DNA of 64,000 nucleotides from Sphagnum magellanicum (lineage: Eukaryota; Streptophyta; Sphagnopsida; Sphagnales; Sphagnaceae): positions 13,640,001 to 13,704,000 of the forward strand of contig CM038915.1 in the NCBI GenBank assembly GCA_021904315.1, read 5' to 3'. The notes beneath the pieces are model-generated. The model was not told the origin of the DNA, did no database searches, and saw only the letters and a list, made by a program, of their open reading frames with translations. Made by a program: the position numbers and the translations under genes. This document shows, in pieces, positions 25,401 to 37,299 of the stretch (its first letter is position 1; each line of letters opens with the position of its first letter).

Positions 25401-25850
25401 GAACCTAGTTACCATATTATAGTCTGGTGGATCAGCTTCCACATTTGACAAAAATGAATAATAATAAATTTTTTTCAAATTTTTTCAAATTAAAAAAAAA
25501 AAATCTAATTTCCAATAATCTACAGAATTAATCCACTGGGCCGTGCACCCACTATTGCATTGGATCCAACTTCTGGAAGTTTTACCTTGTTAGAACCTGG
25601 TTTCTTTTGTGAAAGTGTTTAGACTGGAATGGATTGTTTTGGTGTTGAGAGTGTGGACATAGTAGGTAGATGTACAACATCTTAGTGTGTTTGTGATGCC
25701 TTGTTGTTATATGAGTAGTGAAAATTATTCAGATGATTCATAGCAAAAAAAATAATTATGATGGCTTTTCAGGACCTCAGCTAGCTTCAAATTTCCACAA
25801 AAAAATTGGATTCAATTCAATAATAATGTTTGATGGAGTCTAATGTAATG
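22431..25850. other. AT-rich gene-poor DNA
   Basis: No supported gene. Contains a (GA)n run near 24735-24749, (GGAT)n near 24760-24772, and a cluster of CTACTTACC/GGTAGGTA words at 24880-24980 that can form hairpins. Confidence 0.45.
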
Positions 25851-27760
25851 ACGGAACTGACCTTGAACTAGGGTTAGGGAAAACGGTACGTAGTAGTAGT
25901 AGTAGTGATTCATGTGATTTTGTGCATTAAAGAAGAGTATATTGCATGCTCTGTTTCTGCAGCAGCCCACCCTCATCATGCATTTGAGTTCTTCTCTGAT
26001 TGTGCATCAGATCTTTGCATGGTGCTGGCTCTGCATCATACACGAGAGAGGGTTTTTAACATGTCCTCCTCGTCCCCAATTATGCTCGGTCAGTCTGCAG
26101 AAATGATGAAGGAGAAAGGGGAAACTTACTTCAGAGGACGAGGAAGGTGAGAGAGAGAGAGAAAGAGAGAGAGAGAAAAGCACACTCCTCTTGAGTCTCA
26201 GCAGAGTGCGACCAAATTCTAACAATTTATTGTATAGAATTGCAAAGTTACTACTACGTGCATGACATTACGTATTTATTATATAACATTATGAGCTAAT
26301 GATGAATGTTCAATCAGGGATGCCTTTTAAACTTTTTGTCTTTAAATTTTTATTTATTTTTGCATGGAGACATTGGACGCATAAGCATTGCATTGCATTA
26401 TTAATTCTGTACATGAGATTCGGTAGTATTGATAATCTCTCTTGTCATGGCCAGTAATATGTGGAGTCATGAATGGTTGATGGATGAATGGATGGATGAA
26501 TGGATGGATGGATGGATGGATGGATTTTTTTGGAATGACTAGATGATAGTCATAATCAATGGGAAAGCAAATCTTGTAGATGTGTCACCTTTTGATTCGT
26601 CCTTGTGAGAAGAGCGCTATTTGTCATAGCTCACGGTCTTCTTGAATTTAAATGAAGTAATCTACTTTTCATCCATGACCAGCCCTTTTTTCTGTCTTTG
26701 TGATGAGGAGGGCTGGTTATGAGAAATAGTGCTTGATTGATTATAGGTCAGCTTGATTTGCCTTCCTTATTATCGATTATTATTTCCCCGTACCTAGCAC
26801 AAGGCCACCAGCTACTGGATTATATAATCTCAGCCCTTGGTTGATTGTGTTTGTTGGGTAGCCCACACAACGTCTTTAGGCTTTGAAGAAGAACATCTGG
26901 AGTTCAAAAACTCAATGGGCCCGGTGTACTTGCAAGTTGGTGCATTGGCTTCATCTAGTTCTCACCACTCCCATCCAGTAGCCACGGTGATGGTGGTGGT
27001 GGTGGTGGGGTTTGTTTATGTGGAGGCCAGCTCAAAGGTGTGTTTGGTTTGCCATGATATGCAGGTGCATGTACCTGATTGATGAAGGATGAAAGTTGAA
27101 GATGTTTGGATCATTAGGGATGAACATGCACGTACACCACGATTGATCACGGATGAAAGTTGACGACATTTGGAGATGAAATGTGACAAGAGGTTCAAGG
27201 ATGTAAATGGGGGAAGGGAAGGGAAGGGAAGGGAAGGACAGGAGGGGGGGATATTGTACTTTCCTTCACCTGGGTGTTGGGATGTTGGGTCGTGCGAAAT
27301 CACAATATTTGCTTGGTGGGGTTGTAGTGTTTGGTTCAACTTTTTTGTGTAGGACATGCTCATCCCATGGGGGTGGTGGTGGGGGGGGGCCAAGAAAGGA
27401 ACACAACTTTTTTTCAAAATAAGGTGAAGTATGGTCACAACCGGATGGTCTTTATGGGCCTTCCAATGACAAAAAGTTGGTTCTCGTATTTTCACATAAC
27501 ACTAAAAGTCACAAGCAAGATCCACAAAAATGTGTGTGTATACGTGTGTGCTTCCCCACTTGCTTGTGATTTCACCGCCTCAAAACCCACTTGTGCACAT
27601 AGCTGGGAACCACTCTACGGGTTTCTTCCCGATGACGTGAGGGATGGATGGATGGATGGATGGATGGGAGAGATTGACTCCTCGACCCTTTTATTGCGGG
27701 TTCTATTGTCTCTCATCGCCTAGCCCCATGTTTAGCATCAAGCTGCTAAAGACTCTCTCA
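25850..27760. other. Mixed-composition spacer, no recognised gene
   Basis: Less AT-rich than its left neighbour. It has (TAG)n at 25890-25906, (GA)n at 26149-26178, (GGAT)n at 26470-26526 and 27643-27668, and GGGAA repeats at 27212-27240. Short frames on both strands are repeat-driven. A transcribed non-coding locus is possible but unsupported. Confidence 0.4.
26470..26526. repeat. (GGAT)n microsatellite
   Basis: About 14 GGAT/GAAT units; the same motif recurs as a shorter run at 27643-27668. Confidence 0.9.
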
Positions 27761-27766
27761 CTCTTA

Positions 27767-28131
27767 GGCCCGATTTACACTAGGAGTCAGGGCCAATGTT
27801 CAATCCAAATCAAAGCATTCCTATAGGTGCAAAAGTTGAAATCGGCTCCAAGGGCTTTACACTAGGAGTCAAGGCTGAACGAGAATTTTTTTTTTTTCAA
27901 TCTGCCCAAAGTTACTAATAAATGCTGAATTTTATGGCCTTATATTGGCCCCAAGGCTGCCCAAGGCTGCTGGAGAAAGGATACCATCGAATTTGGGAGG
28001 GCCAATTTGCAACCCTTGGGGCCAATGTTTCAGCATTTATTAGTAACTTGGGGCCAAACAACAAAGGCCAAAAATGCTCAAAGTTGGCCCCAAGTTTTTT
28101 CGGCCCCGACTCTTAGTGTGTAATGTGGGCC
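27767..28131. mobile_element. Tourist/Harbinger-like MITE, 365 bp
   Basis: Terminal inverted repeats: left GGCCCGATTTACACTAGGAG and right end, reversed, GGCCCACATTACACACTAAG. They are flanked on both sides by TTA (27764-27766 and 28132-28134), the 3 bp target duplication typical of PIF/Harbinger elements. A second internal inverted repeat pairs AGTTACTAATAAATGCTGAA (about 27910) with TTCAGCATTTATTAGTAACT (about 28029). No transposase frame. Confidence 0.82.
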
Positions 28132-28331
28132 TTATTGTAGAAATCATTGTAAGGTCACCGGTTCCCTTGTGATATAGATGAAGGCCTATTATTAAGCTTG
28201 TGTCTTCAATAAAATTTTATTACAAAAAATTTCTGGAAAATGCAGTTTATCAAAATCAATAAACTTGAAATAAAAGCATAAATTCTAACATTTTTACCTC
28301 ATTTTTAAGGCTACTAGAAAGTGCCCACTTT

Positions 28332-28671
28332 TTGGCCTTGCCTACAAAGGCAAGGATATTGTGTTTAGATTCATTATAGAGTATAGTAGCTTAAGGGATT
28401 TTTATAGGCCCCTAGGTAATAAATAATAATAGGTCTATTTTTATATGAGGATTTTTGAAAGATGATATATTTTGGCTTGTGTTGAACCTTGAGATTAGTT
28501 ATAATAGAGTTATAATAATAATATCTTGAAGGATTTTGGTTTCTTTTAGAGGATTTTTTTTGAAGAAGATTATTTTTTGCATGGTGAAATATTTGAGTTT
28601 CCATAATTCTTCTTTTGCCTTAAGATACTTTTTAATGTAAAGGGCAAGGCCATAGTGTGACAAACCCCTTG
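28332..28671 (+). mobile_element. Short dispersed element 'A', copy 2
   Basis: About 340 bp, same structure as copy 1 (TTGGCCTTGCC… to …GGCAAGGCCATAGTGTGACA…CCCCTTG). It lies 200 bp downstream of the Harbinger-like MITE. Confidence 0.75.
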
Positions 28672-31119
28672 TTGCATTTGGGTCCACCCTTTAAAAGGAG
28701 TTTTCCTACTTTCCCCATTCCCCTTTGTCTAGAGATCATCCCCAATTTTTTCCTTCTTTTCTTTGTGTTGATTTCTGCTTTTGTCTTACAAATTTCCTTG
28801 GTACAACAACCATTCAAACAGTCTAAACTCACAACCCTAAATGAGTCTTTCCTTTTGCTCCCCACCCATCCTCCAAAGGAAAAAAAAGAAAAACAAAAAA
28901 TGAGTCTTTCCTTTTTCTCCCCATCCATCCTCCAAAGGAAATAAATAAATAAATAAATAAAAAATGACGGAACATTTTATACCTTCCTTCATGACCCAAC
29001 AAATTCCATAAACCCCAAAAATGAAGGATGTTTTTTAGTTTCTTTCTAAACTCATCAACTAAGTTGGAGTCCGATTTGAGTTTTTTTTTTTTTTTTTGGT
29101 ATGTGTTGTATGTGTTGATGAACCAATGCCACATGCTTTTGTAACACAATTGATCAACCAAAAATGAAAAATCCCTAAAGTTACATTGCCACCTGCAGTG
29201 ATAATAGAGTGATACTAGATACTTCCTACTCGTAGTAGTAGTAGTAGTAGCCGTTACAAATGTTGGATCTCCGTTGTTTTGCATTTAACAAGTTGACAAA
29301 TTGCTCAAGACAAAAAACAGACCAGATTGTTATATTGGGTGATACCAACATGTTAGGAAACTACGAGTCTGAGTCCACGGGAACGTATAGACATCAAGTG
29401 AAAACACTACCATTTTGGATGGTCAACAACCCATCCTGCTAAAGAGTTGTGTATGAACCAAACACACAAATTCCTTTGTCTCCACTCCTTTGGAGCTGCT
29501 GGTTCAAAGGCCATTTTATCTTATGTTATGAGTGTGAACCCCGTGCCTAATGCACAGGTGTGTGCCACCTAGGATGCCACCTAGGTGCTTCAGTTACCCA
29601 CTTACCTTGGGGTTACAGCCCTCTGTGGAGTCCAGCAAAATCTGGCATGGGGCCTTCTGCTTCACAGAACGGACCATTTTGAAGGAGTGAAATGCCTTGT
29701 GGCCATGGAAACTGAATTAAATTGCTATTAGGTGCTCACCCAAGGCTTTGCTGGGAGCTAGAAGGATTTTTTTTTTCATTTTTCTCTCATTCCCAATGTG
29801 TTCCCTTTAAGTTCTCAATGGGTTCCCAATATGTTGCCCAAGTTCCCAATGTATTTCCCAACATATTCTCCATAGCATCTCACTTTAATCCCATATGCTT
29901 TGGCAAATTGTTGTCCTCCTTTCACCCATATGGGTGGGCCAAAGGGGAGGAACTCAATACTTCAAAATAGAACCTTCTATCTTGGGGAGCCTCCATAGTT
30001 TCATTTTTGTGTGTGATGGGCCAATCAAATTGGTTCATTGTGAAAAAAAAAAACAACAAAATTGGGAGGCACCTCATCTAATTAATTAAAGAGGTGAATA
30101 GCTAGGGTGTTCTTAGGAATGTCATAGTGTGATTCATATTAATTACATCATGGGTGCCCTCACAACTTTTTTATTTATTTTAATGGAGCCATATTGATTG
30201 GCCCACCTGCAATTGTTTTGGAACTTTGGGGCATGCCCCCAATAGAAGTACCTCTTCGGACCCCGTTGCAAAATAGAAACAAATGTGCACCCTTTGATTA
30301 TTGTTTGTTTATAGGGGAGTTTGAACTTTGGGCAAAGCATATGGGTTAAACACCCAGGTGCTATTGGCTAACTTGCAACATTTCTGCAACAACAACAACA
30401 TCATCATCTTAAATTATTATTATTTCATTCCTGGTTTATTTCCTTCCCATTCTTGGTGGGCAGAAAGCTGCAGTGTCAGACTCAGCAGAGGGATGGTGTG
30501 CAGCCGGCAACCTCAGAGCTTCCAGGGTGTCCATCCGCATGGACGACCGGACGGATGGACAGAGGGAGGATGATGGGACGGATGACGGGACGCACGGATT
30601 CAGGGGAGGCTTCATTTCTCACCCGATGTCCTTTACTATATGTAATTACATGACCCATTGGCCCACTAACCAGTCTACGAAGACCTAGGATTATAGGCAC
30701 GGGCCTGCCATATGCTAGAACCAGTGATTTTTTTTTGGGACAAAATTTTGTTGTCCTGTAACACGGTTCAATCAGGCCAATTACGGGAAAAAGTCTCACC
30801 ACTAGTGCAAAATCCATCGGAAACGCCCCCCCCCTTATGACATATTTTTGGATGAATTACAACTGAATTACCCACCTTGGTAACCTATCCTGTAAACCCT
30901 CCAACTTGCACTTCACCCTACTTAGGTAACCCGGTAACCTGCTTATGTAATTATTAGGGTTTTATTAGCAAGTAAGTGTGTATTAGGGAAGTCGGTAATC
31001 TACTTGGTAACTAACTATTGCATAATTAGATACATGTACTTGGATTAGTTAGCTCCAATGTTGTGCTGGTATGCCTTTTCCGAGGTTCAAATAAGGGTCT
31101 ATTATTTATTCTAGCTTAA
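28672..31119. other. Spacer without recognised gene
   Basis: Contains two similar GAGTCTTTCCTTTT-type blocks (28838-28880 and 28900-28945), (TAG)n at 29233-29250, a 34-base word at 29530-29563 found again at 52657-52690, a GC-richer patch with GGACGGATG repeats at 30480-30610, and TACCTA/TAGGTA words from 30850. Frames are short and unsupported. Confidence 0.4.
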
Positions 31120-31331
31120 GGTGCATTCACACTTGGTATTAGGGACTCTAGTGTTGAGTACCCCTAACACCAAGCTAGTCATTTAGGACTTGCACTTACT
31201 TACCATGAACATTTTATGTTAAGTTAACATTCACTTAACATTAAGCTATTGCCCATTTAACATTGGGTGCCACCTAGGATGCCACCTAGATTATCATTTA
31301 ACACCGACTTAACATCAAGTGTGAATGTACC
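31120..31331. mobile_element. Small MITE, ~212 bp
   Basis: Terminal inverted repeat of about 24 bp: left GGTGCATTCACACTTGGTAT, right end reversed GGTACATTCACACTTGATGT. The interior includes GTGCCACCTAGGATGCCACC, also present at about 29562. No clear target duplication, so the superfamily is not assigned. Confidence 0.6.
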
Positions 31332-31960
31332 ACAATTGTTTTAAAAAAATCAATATACCCTAATGAAGCATATGTCCAAAGGTATTGAAAAATCATATCT
31401 TATTCATAACCTTAGATATATGTCATAATAATACCTTTTACCAAAGCTGGATATGTATTAAAAATGAAAAAAAAGTCCATATTTTGACATCAAAATACAT
31501 AACCACTATCTACCCCAAAAAGGGGCATATAATAGGGAGTAGTACCCAAACTCTACCCATCTACTAGAAAACTTAATCTTTGTATACTTGAATGTGAAGA
31601 TTTTTTTGAATGTTAATATTTTTGATTCTTGTTGAGATTGTTGGCTCCGAATGTAAATTAAGAATCATCCGCAGATGAATTTGTTAGTGCAGATGATGAT
31701 GTCCACAAGTCAAAAGGTTATTATTTGCTACTAGAAACTGCCTATAAAATTGCAACTAAAATCCTATTTACCAATAACCAAACCGCAACAAAATTTAAGT
31801 ACCTAATAGTATGGGTTTTCTCTTTGCAATGGATTTTCTCCATTTGTGTTCCCCACCCATGATGAAAAAAAAAATTTAAAAAAAAAAAATGGGGGAAAAA
31901 AAAAGAGTACCTAGTATCCTTTGTAACTTGGTTAAGGTAAATAGGTAATTGCTACCAAAA

Positions 31961-32319
31961 CAAGGGGTGTGTCACAGGGTGGCCTTGCCATTTACATAAA
32001 AAAAAAGTATCTTAAGGCTAAAGAAGAATTATGGAAACTCAAATATTTCACCATAGCAAAAATATAATCTTCTTAAAAAAAAAATCCTCTAAAAGAAACC
32101 AAAATCCTTCAAGATATTATTATTATAACTCTATTATAACTAATCTCAAGTTTCAACACAAAGCCAAAATATATATCTATCTTTCAAAAATCCTCATATT
32201 AAAAAAAATAGACCTATTATTATTATTACTACCTAGGGGCCTATAAAAATCCCTTAAGCTACTATACTCTATAATGAATCTAAACACAATATCATTGCCT
32301 TGGTAGTAGGCAAGGCCAA
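31961..32319 (-). mobile_element. Short dispersed element 'A', copy 3 (reversed)
   Basis: Reverse-oriented copy. It reads from CAAGGGGTGTGTCACAGGGT and GGCCTTGCC on the left to GGCAAGGCCAAA on the right, with the same AT-rich body. It is the only one of six in this orientation. Confidence 0.75.
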
Positions 32320-33050
32320 ATTTTTAAAAAAAATCAGGCATAATTTGCAATAATAGGTGTCATGTGTTTTAAATAATACCTAAAAAGAAAGGACCCAAGT
32401 AATTAAATTGACTTTGTAAGATTGTACAAAAAAAATCATTTTGTTCAAAACAAAATTTGTTGTTCAGACAACTCTTGTTTTGTATATGAGTACTCTACAG
32501 ATCTTGGATCGGTAGTAGTGGCAAGTGCCATCAAGAGTAACAGCAAAATGGTGGGGAAGGGTCAGCCTTTCTCTTTCTCTCTCTTACAACTAACTGACAT
32601 TCATAAGCAAAAAATGACCAGGTTATGCAGGCCTGTGGAGAGATCATGCAAGGTCAACAGAGGACGCAAGGGGGAGATTGTGTTATAAAAAATTGAATCT
32701 TTGCAGCTGCATGTAAGACTGGACAAAATGTACAGAGTTCGAACTCAAATCTGGCAAGTCTTCACAAAGTTGCACAGTTTCAAATTCACACAGACGAGCT
32801 GAGAGAAGTGTCAGAATAATACTACCCATAATTCAACTATTCATGGTGGGGAGGGGGAAAAAAAAAAAAGATTTAAAATTATACTCTGGTGAAAAAATCA
32901 CAAACAGAAAATTTTAGATGGAAATCCAACCAAAATTCAATTCACATAAACAAAATTTTTTTAAAAAAAGAAAAAAAGAAGTGCCTCAAAGCAAAAGGTC
33001 CTGCATGGCTTATGTATGATGCATGATGTGTGTGAGGTAAAGCTTTTGTG
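32320..33050. other. Spacer without recognised gene
   Basis: An open stretch at 32422-32688 (about 88 codons, plus) has mixed, protein-like composition but no motif and no clear splice context. The rest is A-rich. Confidence 0.35.
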
Positions 33051-33053
33051 GTT

Positions 33054-33450
33054 TCATCTATTACAATGTACAATAATATGTGATTGTTGATTGTGGCACA
33101 TATTGCATTAAAAATGACACTTTAATGTTAACATATGCCACAAATGAACACCATGGGTATTGTACAAGATGAAATCACAAAGTTTATCTCATCTATTACA
33201 ATGTACAAATGTGATGTTTATTGTGACACATATTTACATTCGAATGTCCCAACACGAAAAACACGCTGTATTGTACATTGTGATGGATTAAATCACAAAG
33301 TTTATCTCATCGATTATAATGTACAATTATGTGATGTTTATTGCAACACATATTACATTAAAATGACATTTTAATGTAACATATGCCACACAATGAACAC
33401 GCTGTAGTGTACATTGTGATGAATGAAACCCGCAAAGTTTTATCTCACAC
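33054..33450 (+). repeat. Tandem repeat 'R', three ~125 bp units
   Basis: Three imperfect tandem units, each with ATCTATTACAATGTACAA, TGTGATGTTTATTG, ACACATATTACATT, ATGCCACA, AATGAACAC, GTACATTGTGATG and CACAAAGTTTATCTCA. A single related unit, with the same GTCRTGAGCTGC…TTTTTGTGT continuation, lies at 37974-38115, so the sequence is both tandem and dispersed. Confidence 0.75.
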
Positions 33451-33537
33451 ATGTGTCGTGAGCTGCAGCTTTTTGTGTTAGAAAAACCGCATTATATTGA
33501 AGTGACTACACATAGTAAGTATATATATTTATATTCT

Positions 33538-33724
33538 TTCTTTCTCTCTCTCTCTCTCCATCTCTCAATTCTTGATGCAAGGGAATCAACCCAGATTAGC
33601 TGCCTGCACAAACTCTTCATATTATTGTTCACAAAAGGGCCCACCCAATGTACAAGTAGTGGTACATTGTAACAAAGAAAAAGGAACAAACGTGGGTGAG
33701 TTGAGAGAGAGAGAGAGAGAGAGA
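33538..33724. repeat. (CT)n and (GA)n pair
   Basis: (CT)n at about 33540-33560 and (GA)n at about 33704-33724 lie 145 bp apart and are complementary, so they could fold together. The sequence between them is unremarkable. Confidence 0.7.
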
Positions 33725-33961
33725 GACTGGTTGCCATTTTTTTCTCAGAACTTATTATGATGCAACACTGATTTGTACCCATGTTCTTATAGTTTGAAGG
33801 AAACTGGTTGGTTGTGCACCATTGGGTTTCGGAAGTGCAAGAGAGCCTGACAGTGGAATGTTGAGGAAGTATTTAGTACTTAATACTTAATCCATTAGTT
33901 TAGTACAAGAGTGTGTTGCCAGTATAATTTTGTGTTGCAGCAAAGTTTGGAAGGCAAGTAC

Positions 33962-35280
33962 TCCCCCTCCCCCTCCCCCCCCCCACCGTCCCCTTTACAT
34001 GATTGAGCAGTTTGGAGACAAAGAGATTTCAGTTGGTGGTGATGGTGATTGTGAGTTCTGCATAAAAGCCCTTACAAGTAGGTACTCACCATAATGACTC
34101 GAATTGAGGCTACATATGAGTCTATGTAATTGGCCTTTTGCAAAATGGATTCAAGCACTTGTATGTGTCGACTAATGCAGATTTTCTTTCAGATTCACCA
34201 TATCATGAAATGTTGTGGCTTCTGATTTAAGGCTTATGGTTGTGTACAATCAAAAGTGTGTAGGAAATTATTTCTTAGTTCATTATTTCAAATTCAGGTT
34301 GCAGAGGAAATCATTTTCAATGAACAATACTTTTAATTGTAATAAAAACTAAAGAATTAGCAAGCATTTAGTACACCCAATATTCGATCAATTATTTAAA
34401 TTTGGTGTCAATAAGTTTCCACTCCACCAAAAATGGGCTCAACCCATTTTTTTAATTTAAAAAATTTTTGTAAAAAAAAAAATTTGTTGTTGAAAGAAAC
34501 AAAGGAAGTGGGTCATACCCTTTTATGCGCCAATGCATTACTATTTATGCAAGTATGATGCAACCGGGCCCCAAACCACCATTCATTCGATTGGAACATT
34601 CAAAGAATCAAAATTCATAATGATCGTGCATACATGGAAAATATAATGCATTTTAAAAGGACCTGTCTTTTTGCTCTCAGAAGGCATAACAGAGTATCCA
34701 TATAGAATATGTATTGCTGTTCAACAAGCCATGTGCATGTGTGGGGGCATGCACACGTTCTACAACATATGACCGAGTATGCAGGCATATGTTTTGGACG
34801 ATGTGTTGTCGTGAAAAAAATAGCTTAATTTTTAAAGCATACGGGGTTGAAACTTTTATGTATGACCTGAAGAAGAAACTTGTACTATTTAGGTTTGAGG
34901 AATTCCACTTTGAAGAGTATTAACTTTCTCTCCTCCCCTCCTCCCTTCCCGCCCCCCTTTTTCTTAAAGGTTAATTTATCTTAGTGAAACGGAGAACCTT
35001 GAGCTACTCTCCAAAAACATACATGTTGAGTAAGTGTGATTTGATTCTTTAAAGGATTTTCTACATCAGTTTCCATCTTTTGTTTTGAAAGCATGGTTGC
35101 GATCTCCCAAGTTGCAGGAGTTGGTTGAACCAACCAATGTCAAAAGAAGCTCAAAGCCCAGTAAAATAAGGAAGGGAATGCCTGAGATTTGTTTAAATTG
35201 TACTTGGGTGTTCTTTGTTTAATGATGAGGTTTGAGGTTATTTGCTCAGGAGTACTTCCAATTCAAAATATCTTGGATCT
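33962..35280. other. Spacer without recognised gene
   Basis: C-rich run at 33962-33985, then AT-rich DNA. The open stretch at 34714-34923 (69 codons) has no recognisable motif. Confidence 0.4.
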
Positions 35281-35286
35281 ATAATT

Positions 35287-35548
35287 GTTGTAATAGCGCA
35301 TCATAGGCTTGTGCTGACTAGGTGTGAAGAAAAAAAAATTGTGACCAATGAGATTGTTTGAATTGGGTGCCTTGAATTGTTTTGTTTGAAAGTTGCCTTA
35401 GTGAACTAATACCTATAGGTTGTAATAGCATCATAGGCTTGTGCCTAGGTGTGAAGAAAAAAGTTGTGGTCAATGAGATTGTTTGAATTGGTGCCTTGAA
35501 TTGTTTTGTTCAAGAGTTGTCTTAGTGAGCTAGTACTTATATGTTGTA
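35287..35548 (+). repeat. Tandem duplication, 2 x ~131 bp
   Basis: Two adjacent units begin GTTGTAATAGC and contain ATCATAGGCTTGTGC, GGTGTGAAGAAAA, CAATGAGATTGTTTGAATTG and GTGCCTTGAATTGTTTTGTT. They are clearly recent relative to the surrounding repeats. Confidence 0.85.
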
Positions 35549-35969
35549 TATTGCAAAGTTGTGCCACGAACTAGGTCTTTCTTGCAACAACTCTCTCTAT
35601 GACCTAAATTTCTTAAGGGTTCAATTGTACTACCTATTGATGCATCCATAAATACGATTACAAAAACACTTTGGAACATTTGCCTTGGGTGAATCTTGTT
35701 GGTCATTTTGGGGTTTGGCTTTGAAATCACCACTACGCAAGTTGCAAATAATACTATTACAACGATATGGACCGGGTGACAAATCTTCCCTTGTAATACT
35801 CCTTGCCTCTAATGTGGGGTGGGTTTTATTCTGTGTGTTCTTCAGGTTTGGGGATGGGATAGGTAGGTGAATCATCAGCATGCAAAATGCAACAAGAAGA
35901 AGCCAAGGCTTGCTTGATCAGAAAATGAGTTCCGAAAGAGATTATATGGAGAAGACCACCCATTTCAAG

Positions 35970-36055
35970 TGGTGTTGATGGTGAGTTGAAGAAGAAGGTT
36001 GTTGGTGGGTTGAAGAAGAATGTTGTTGGTGAGTTGAAGATGAAAAGACACTCAG
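35970..36055. repeat. Triplicated ~30 bp unit
   Basis: Three tandem copies of a GTTGTTGGTGRGTTGAAGAAGAA-like unit. Confidence 0.7.
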
Positions 36056-37200
36056 AATGTTGAAGGTTTTAAAGGGGCTTAAATGATTTTTATGAAAGCT
36101 TCAGCTGGTACTGAAGGCAGGTACCAAAAGAAATTAACTGCCCAATGTAACTGCCTGTTTCACAGGACTTTGGATTTTTCTTCATCACTTGATTATCACT
36201 CCATGTGACTCCACTCCTAGCTACTCCACTTCTCCCCCACTTTCATGTACACTTGTGATGTTTGAAAGATTTAAGTGTTCAATCTCCTTCACAGAAAATT
36301 GCCATCTCTTCATTTTGGCCCAAAAGAGGCTTACAGATAAGTGAAGTGTTGAATCTCTTGCAGCAAATTGCCATTTCATGATTTTTGTTGTCCATTAAGA
36401 GGCGCACCTGAACAGTACTAGCAGGCAGTGATCAAATTCTACCAACATTGGCAGGTAGGTACTTGCCAGATGTTGCTTGTAAAACTAAAGTTTGACATAC
36501 CCAAAATCGAACCACTTGAATTCTAAATGAGTGAGCCTTTTCTTCCAAGATTTTGTGTGGGTTTTGTTCAGGTTGCTTCCAAACATACATACTCCTGAAG
36601 ATGTCTTTTTGCAATAAGAACTTCCTTGAGCCCCTCTCAACAGAAAAGAATTCGAGTTTTTATTTGATGTGCAGATGATGATAAAGGAGGAGATCTCCAA
36701 TCTCTTGCTTCTTCTTGTTTCCATGTTAGTACTAGTTGGTCCTCTTGATTTCTCCTCAATCTTGAGTACTGTTAATTAAAGGCTACTTGCACCCTTCTTA
36801 CACATCCCCTCCTCATCTGCAACTTTTTCTCTGGATCATCAACAAGAGGAGCATAATTGTATTTCCCCAAACATGCAACTGGATCATTCATGTTCTATTG
36901 CACCCAAACCCAATTGCATGTTCTCTGCACACATCAAATACTCCAAGAACAAAGACTTTATACTTGAGCTCCACATAAAAGCTTGACTATTCTTGTATCT
37001 TTCCTCTTGATTCATTTCTTCAACATGGGTACCCTAAGCTCCAAAACCCACAACATAATTTCCTCAGAAGCACAGGTTGAGAGATTTAGGTTAGCATCCA
37101 GCTTTTGGGTCGCTCCATTGTTCTGAATGCCAAGAAAGCTGCCTATATGGTTGTCCTAAATGGGTTTCATCATTTTTTATGCTAACTGTTGCTCTTCCAG
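36056..37200. other. Spacer between repeats and the 37 kb gene
   Basis: Mixed composition; may contain the 5' region of the plus-strand gene that follows. No supported coding segment. Confidence 0.35.
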
Positions 37201-37299
37201 GCAATCCCTTCATGTGGAACTTTGTTCAATTGATGTGTTCAAAGTGCTGCTGCAATTGATCTGCAATTGATCTGCAACTAGACTTTAAGATTTGCAATA

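Noticed and set aside
27016..27495. 159-codon minus-strand frame at 27 kb
   Set aside because: Composition follows GGGAA and GGT simple repeats; no motif, no splice context, and overlapping plus-strand frames are equally open.
33054..33450. CRISPR-like array
   Set aside because: Units are imperfect, adjacent and without unique spacers, in a plant nuclear context; it is an ordinary tandem repeat.
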